A stretch of DNA of 35,048 nucleotides from a virus. The stretch is from IMG/VR virus record IMGVR_UViG_3300024520_000260, positions 1-35,048 of that record; one strand, given 5' to 3'. The stretch's first letter is position 1. Every line of letters begins with the position of its first letter. Positions 32,199-35,048 of the stretch are shown here, one piece after another. A program made the translations under genes and the position numbers. The notes beneath the pieces are model-generated. The model made no database searches, was not told the origin of the DNA, and saw nothing but the letters and a program-made list of their open reading frames with translations.

Positions 32199-32943
32199 GA
32201 TGTTCCAATAATTCACTAATTATCCAGTCAGTAACCTCTGAAGTAGGTTCATTCAGTAACTCACTGTGATCATAACCCGGTTCGCCTCGTCCGACTTTCA
32301 TCAGTCGATGTCTGAGTGTTTCGTCACCGTGTACAGCAACGTGACGCGCACAGACTTCCATAAAACCGATACCCGGTTCATTAATATCCTGTGGTTGTGG
32401 TGACATTTGCGCAGCTTGTGGTATCGTTGCTGCAGCTTGCGGTGTTATCTGTGTTACATTCGATGTGGGTGCAGCAGTGGTTGTTTCGGTGACTGGTGCA
32501 ATAACATCATCGATTTCATTGTCTGCGGCTGCAGCGATTAACACGCGACGATCAGCCGCATACATGTCAGGTGTATAAGCTGCAGATTTGATTTTGGCAA
32601 AACATCCTTTAGTTGCGCCGGTTTTGTTCTTGCTGCGAGTGCCTGACATCATACCGCTGTGCCATGGGCAATTCATCGCGTCAACGTCATTCCAGTCGAT
32701 ACTACCATCGGGTAAACTGTCAATAGCACAGTTATCAGGTGTTTCTTCAGTGTCTTCAGTATCGGTGTCGTCAAATAAACTAGGCTTGACATCAGATGGG
32801 ATACCTTCTAAATCATTTACAACCGGTGCAAAATGTTGCATAGCGGTCATTGTTTGACGTAATTGATTGTTGAAAATTTCCATCGATCTTGTTAGATTTT
32901 CAACACCTGTTGTTAATACCTTAACGCTTTCTTCAAGTGACAT
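32185..32943 (-). CDS. First gene of replication operon, unknown (PWH motif)
   Basis: A 252-aa protein starting MSLEESVKVLTTGVENL; ATG 32943 has GAGG 9 bases upstream while ATG 32958 has none. N-terminal 45 residues form a coiled-coil-like helix; then an acidic linker (FDDTDTEDTEETPD), 'IDWNDVDAMNCPWHSGMMSG', a Thr/Gln/Ala/Pro-rich linker and a helical C-terminus. The 'D..N.PWH..M' stretch followed by Lys/Thr/Gly residues resembles the 'GVPWD.RIH' peptide motif found in many phage recombination and replication proteins. Overall it appears as a partner of the nuclease and SSB-like proteins, with no enzyme motif visible. Confidence 0.65.
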   Translation of the reverse strand: MSLEESVKVLTTGVENLTRSMEIFNNQLRQTMTAMQHFAPVVNDLEGIPSDVKPSLFDDTDTEDTEETPDNCAIDSLPDGSIDWNDVDAMNCPWHSGMMSGTRSKNKTGATKGCFAKIKSAAYTPDMYAADRRVLIAAAADNEIDDVIAPVTETTTAAPTSNVTQITPQAAATIPQAAQMSPQPQDINEPGIGFMEVCARHVAVHGDETLRHRLMKVGRGEPGYDHSELLNEPTSEVTDWIISELLEHHANA

Positions 32944-32977
32944 TTTAAATTTCCTCATTTATGTAAGTTTCTGGCGT

Positions 32978-32989
32978 TTCCTGTAGGAA
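32978..32989. promoter_or_regulatory. Operator-like palindrome between divergent genes
   Basis: TTCCT-GT-AGGAA is a dyad with 5-base arms. It lies just past the -10 box of the leftward promoter and just upstream of the extended -10 of a rightward promoter, so a bound protein could control both the replication operon and the helicase operon. No second copy was found in the spacer. Confidence 0.4.
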
Positions 32990-32991
32990 CC

Positions 32992-33000
32992 TGCAATAAT
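32992..33000 (+). promoter_or_regulatory. Possible rightward extended -10 promoter
   Basis: TGC AATAAT on the plus strand fits an extended -10 (TGn then one mismatch to TATAAT). The -35 position (about 32972) is poor, so the promoter may need an activator. It overlaps the leftward -10 box and lies 34 bases before the helicase ATG, so the two promoters probably compete. Confidence 0.35.
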
Positions 33001-33026
33001 CTAGTCTATCAACAATCAAGAGTCAA
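32998..33026 (-). promoter_or_regulatory. Leftward promoter for the replication operon
   Basis: On the minus strand TTGACT (33026-33021) and TAGATT (33003-32998) are 17 bp apart. Transcription would start near 32990, inside or next to the TTCCT-GT-AGGAA palindrome, and reach the first leftward ATG (32943) after about 50 bases. Confidence 0.6.
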
Positions 33027-33033
33027 CAATTAA

Positions 33034-34701
33034 ATGGTAATTAAACCTCGTTGGTATCAACAACCGCTTATAGATGCTACATATGAAAAGTGGAATAGTG
33101 GCTTTCAAAACGTTGGTATGGTAGCACCGTGTAGATCAGGTAAATCGTACACGATGGGTTTTATCGCACGTGAATTCAACCAACGGCAAAAATACGTTGT
33201 ACAGTTTGCACACCGTGATGTGTTGCTATCGCAATTGAGCATAAGCTATGCAAATTTAGGTATTCGACACAATTTAATGTGCAATACCAAAGCAAAAAAA
33301 TTCATTGCAAATCTGCACGTTGAAGAATTAGGTCAATGTTTCTATGACGAGCGTGCAACCGTAACTATCGCATCAACTAAAACCTATTACAACGCTAATA
33401 CAATAAATATAGATAATAAAATTGGTCTATCGTTGATGGATGAATGTCACCACAGCATAGCAGATAACCAGTCTGGTAAAGTTATTTTATCCATGGAAAA
33501 TGCATATCACTTGGGTGTTACTGCTACGTTTTGCAGGTTGGATAATAAAGGTTTAGGCAGGAAATCGCACGGTGTTTATGACACTGTAGTGTCTGGTGTG
33601 ACTGCACACGACCTATTTCAAACCAGTGATCTATGCAAATATCGCATTGTTGCAACAAAGTTATCTAAGCAATTTCATCATGATATCAAACAGATAAAAC
33701 AGGGTAGAGAATACGACCCTGAACAAAAACGAATCATGCTTAACGATACTCGGCGCAATGTAGTGGGTGATGTGGTTGGCACCTATAAAAAACATGCTAT
33801 GGGTTTATCTGGGTTAACGTTTTGTCAGGATATTGATGCATGTGAGAAAATGGCAATGGCTTATCGTGCAGCCGGTGTTAGCGCTATTTCTCTTAGTTCA
33901 AATAATTCTAATGACGAAATTTGGGAGGGCCTTAGATTATTTCGCGCCGGTAAAGTGCTACAGATATGCAATTGTAAACTATTCGGTGAAGGTTTTGATA
34001 CACCGATTTGCTACAGTGTATCGTTTGTAAATCCAACAAAATCATATACTAACTACACACAAGAATTTTTTAGAGGGTTGACCAATGCACCTGGTAAAAA
34101 ATATTCTTGGATATTTGACCATGTGGGCAACATCGAAGAGCACGGTTTACCGGACCATGGGTTAAATTGGGAGGATTATCTACACGCACCGGCTGATAGA
34201 CCGAAGCGAAAAAATGATACAGAGTCAGCACATAAGACAACAACGTGTGTTAATCCTGAATGCAATAGTGATTATTTTCTACCAGCCAGTGTATGTCCGT
34301 GGTGTGGTACACCGTACCAGGTAGTCTCAAGAAAGCCATTAAAGACCGTTGACGGTGAACTGGTGGAGTTAACACAGGAAGAGTTAAACCGATTGCGCGG
34401 TAAAAGACGTGTTGTTGAAATGTCACCGGAAGCATTTAAAAAGAATTTAGAATTTAAAGGGATGTCACATATGCGATTTGGGGCTATGATTAAAAACCAC
34501 AATGTGAGATTAGAAATACATGAAGAGTTGAAAATACTTATTGATGAATTTGCTATGCAGGCATACGATGCAGGGTTATCTGTATCACAGGCACAACATC
34601 AATTCAATGAAATGTACGGTCATTGCATAGATAGCGTCCACAGCTTGAACACAGTAGAAGCAAGAAAACTGATTGACAGGTTGACTTGTGAAAACCTGTA
34701 G
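33034..34701 (+). CDS. SF2 DNA helicase with zinc ribbon
   Basis: A 555-aa helicase. Motifs in order: Q-like 'RWYQQPLIDA' (6-15), Walker A PCRSGKS (32-38), Walker B DECH (136-139), motif III-like GVTATF (161-166), 'FGEGFDTP' motif V (317-324) and 'QEFFRGLTNAPGK' motif VI (343-355), with R347 as the likely arginine finger. A four-cysteine zinc ribbon follows (C405, C410, C421, C424), then a C-terminal helical domain. This is the ResIII/SSL2-like group found beside phage replication genes. It probably unwinds DNA for the family B polymerase. Only a weak AAGAG lies upstream of the ATG, at long spacing. Confidence 0.88.
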   Translation: MVIKPRWYQQPLIDATYEKWNSGFQNVGMVAPCRSGKSYTMGFIAREFNQRQKYVVQFAHRDVLLSQLSISYANLGIRHNLMCNTKAKKFIANLHVEELGQCFYDERATVTIASTKTYYNANTINIDNKIGLSLMDECHHSIADNQSGKVILSMENAYHLGVTATFCRLDNKGLGRKSHGVYDTVVSGVTAHDLFQTSDLCKYRIVATKLSKQFHHDIKQIKQGREYDPEQKRIMLNDTRRNVVGDVVGTYKKHAMGLSGLTFCQDIDACEKMAMAYRAAGVSAISLSSNNSNDEIWEGLRLFRAGKVLQICNCKLFGEGFDTPICYSVSFVNPTKSYTNYTQEFFRGLTNAPGKKYSWIFDHVGNIEEHGLPDHGLNWEDYLHAPADRPKRKNDTESAHKTTTCVNPECNSDYFLPASVCPWCGTPYQVVSRKPLKTVDGELVELTQEELNRLRGKRRVVEMSPEAFKKNLEFKGMSHMRFGAMIKNHNVRLEIHEELKILIDEFAMQAYDAGLSVSQAQHQFNEMYGHCIDSVHSLNTVEARKLIDRLTCENL

Positions 34702-34729
34702 ACTATTGTAACTCTTTGGAGGTGACGTT

Positions 34730-34918
34730 ATGAAACGTAGAATCGAAGTTGCAAGGTTTATCGAAAACCAAATGGTTAACACTAATGGAAAGGTCAAGGA
34801 ATTCAATACCTGGCATTACGGATACATTGAATTACGAAATCTATTAGATTTTTTATATGATAGAAAACCTATTTTCGATGGTGAAAAACTAAAAAACCAC
34901 AGGAGTGATACAACATGA
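34730..34918 (+). CDS. Small unknown protein downstream of helicase
   Basis: A 62-aa protein starting MKRRIEVARFIENQMVN with strong SD GGAGGTGA 7-8 bases before the ATG. It contains 'EFNTWHYGYIELRNLLDFLYDRKPI', a helix rich in aromatic residues, and a basic end. The 'YGYIELRNLLDFLYD' stretch is common in small phage proteins of unknown role near replication genes. Overlaps the next gene by 4 bases (ATGA). Confidence 0.65.
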   Translation: MKRRIEVARFIENQMVNTNGKVKEFNTWHYGYIELRNLLDFLYDRKPIFDGEKLKNHRSDTT

Positions 34919-35048
34919 TCGTTAATAAATATGCGCAACAAATGATTCAGTTAGTGTTAGGTTTAGGCACTAGAAAGAATGTACAGATAGGGTGCACCCT
35001 GGACACTTACTTGCAAGAACAGAATAGAAGCAAGGAAAATCTTCGACT
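34915..35048 (+). CDS. Partial gene cut by window end
   Basis: An open frame from ATG 34915, with AGGAG about 10 bases upstream and ATGA overlap with the preceding gene, runs to the window end without a stop: MIVNKYAQQMIQLVLGLG and so on, 44 residues. Only the N-terminus is visible and no family can be named. The SD and overlap make it a real gene of the helicase operon. Confidence 0.65.
   Translation, partial: MIVNKYAQQMIQLVLGLGTRKNVQIGCTLDTYLQEQNRSKENLR

Overview
The window is a large part of the genome of a tailed phage (or prophage) with a long non-contractile tail, i.e. siphovirus-like, infecting a Gram-negative bacterium. The siphovirus call rests on one continuous late block holding terminase, portal, MuF-type head protein, prohead protease, major capsid protein, head-tail connectors, a tail tube protein, a tail assembly chaperone pair, a fairly short tape measure (669 aa) and a lambda-like tail tip series (DUF1833, NlpC/P60, J-like). 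No sheath or baseplate wedge genes are seen. A Gram-negative host is inferred from a lipobox lipoprotein, Sec signal peptides and the NlpC/P60 tail peptidase. The sequence is AT-rich, tightly packed with ATGA/TAATG overlaps and mostly good Shine-Dalgarno (SD) sites. Several proteins resemble small beta-rich virion proteins I associate with marine phages, but the host cannot be named.

Layout. (1) 1-805: an 0.8 kb AT-rich region without genes, with A tracts, a 19-bp and a 34-bp perfect inverted repeat, repeated ATAACC half-sites and a good sigma70-type promoter (746-774). (2) 806-27228, plus strand: the late operon. Terminase is followed by about 5 kb of accessory or virion genes (DUF1353, beta-rich proteins, a secreted FnIII-like protein, a protein with 11 repeats), then portal, MuF head protein fused to a zinc-peptidase-like domain, protease/scaffold, decoration protein, capsid, an intrinsic terminator, connectors, tail tube, three tandem copies of a two-gene cassette (six paralogous proteins of about 120 aa), tail chaperones with a likely -1 frameshift, tape measure and tail tip. 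A bidirectional terminator (27235-27269) ends it. (3) 27282-32943, minus strand: a small unknown gene, a lipoprotein metalloprotease, a family B DNA polymerase, a DUF2815-like single-strand binding protein, a DUF2800/Cas4-like nuclease and a leading gene of unknown role. (4) 33034 to the window end, plus strand: an SF2 helicase with a zinc ribbon, a small gene and a gene cut by the window edge. Regions 3 and 4 diverge from a 90-bp region with overlapping promoter-like elements and a small operator-like palindrome.

Working picture: polymerase, single-strand binding protein, Cas4-like nuclease and helicase form a compact replication/recombination set made early; the plus-strand block builds head and tail late. 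No endolysin, integrase, repressor, tRNA or CRISPR array is visible, so lysis and lysogeny functions, if present, lie outside. The most unusual features are the triplicated tail-region cassette, the inverted repeats upstream of terminase, the MuF-metallopeptidase fusion with a small overlapping downstream gene, and the matrixin-like lipoprotein inside the replication operon.
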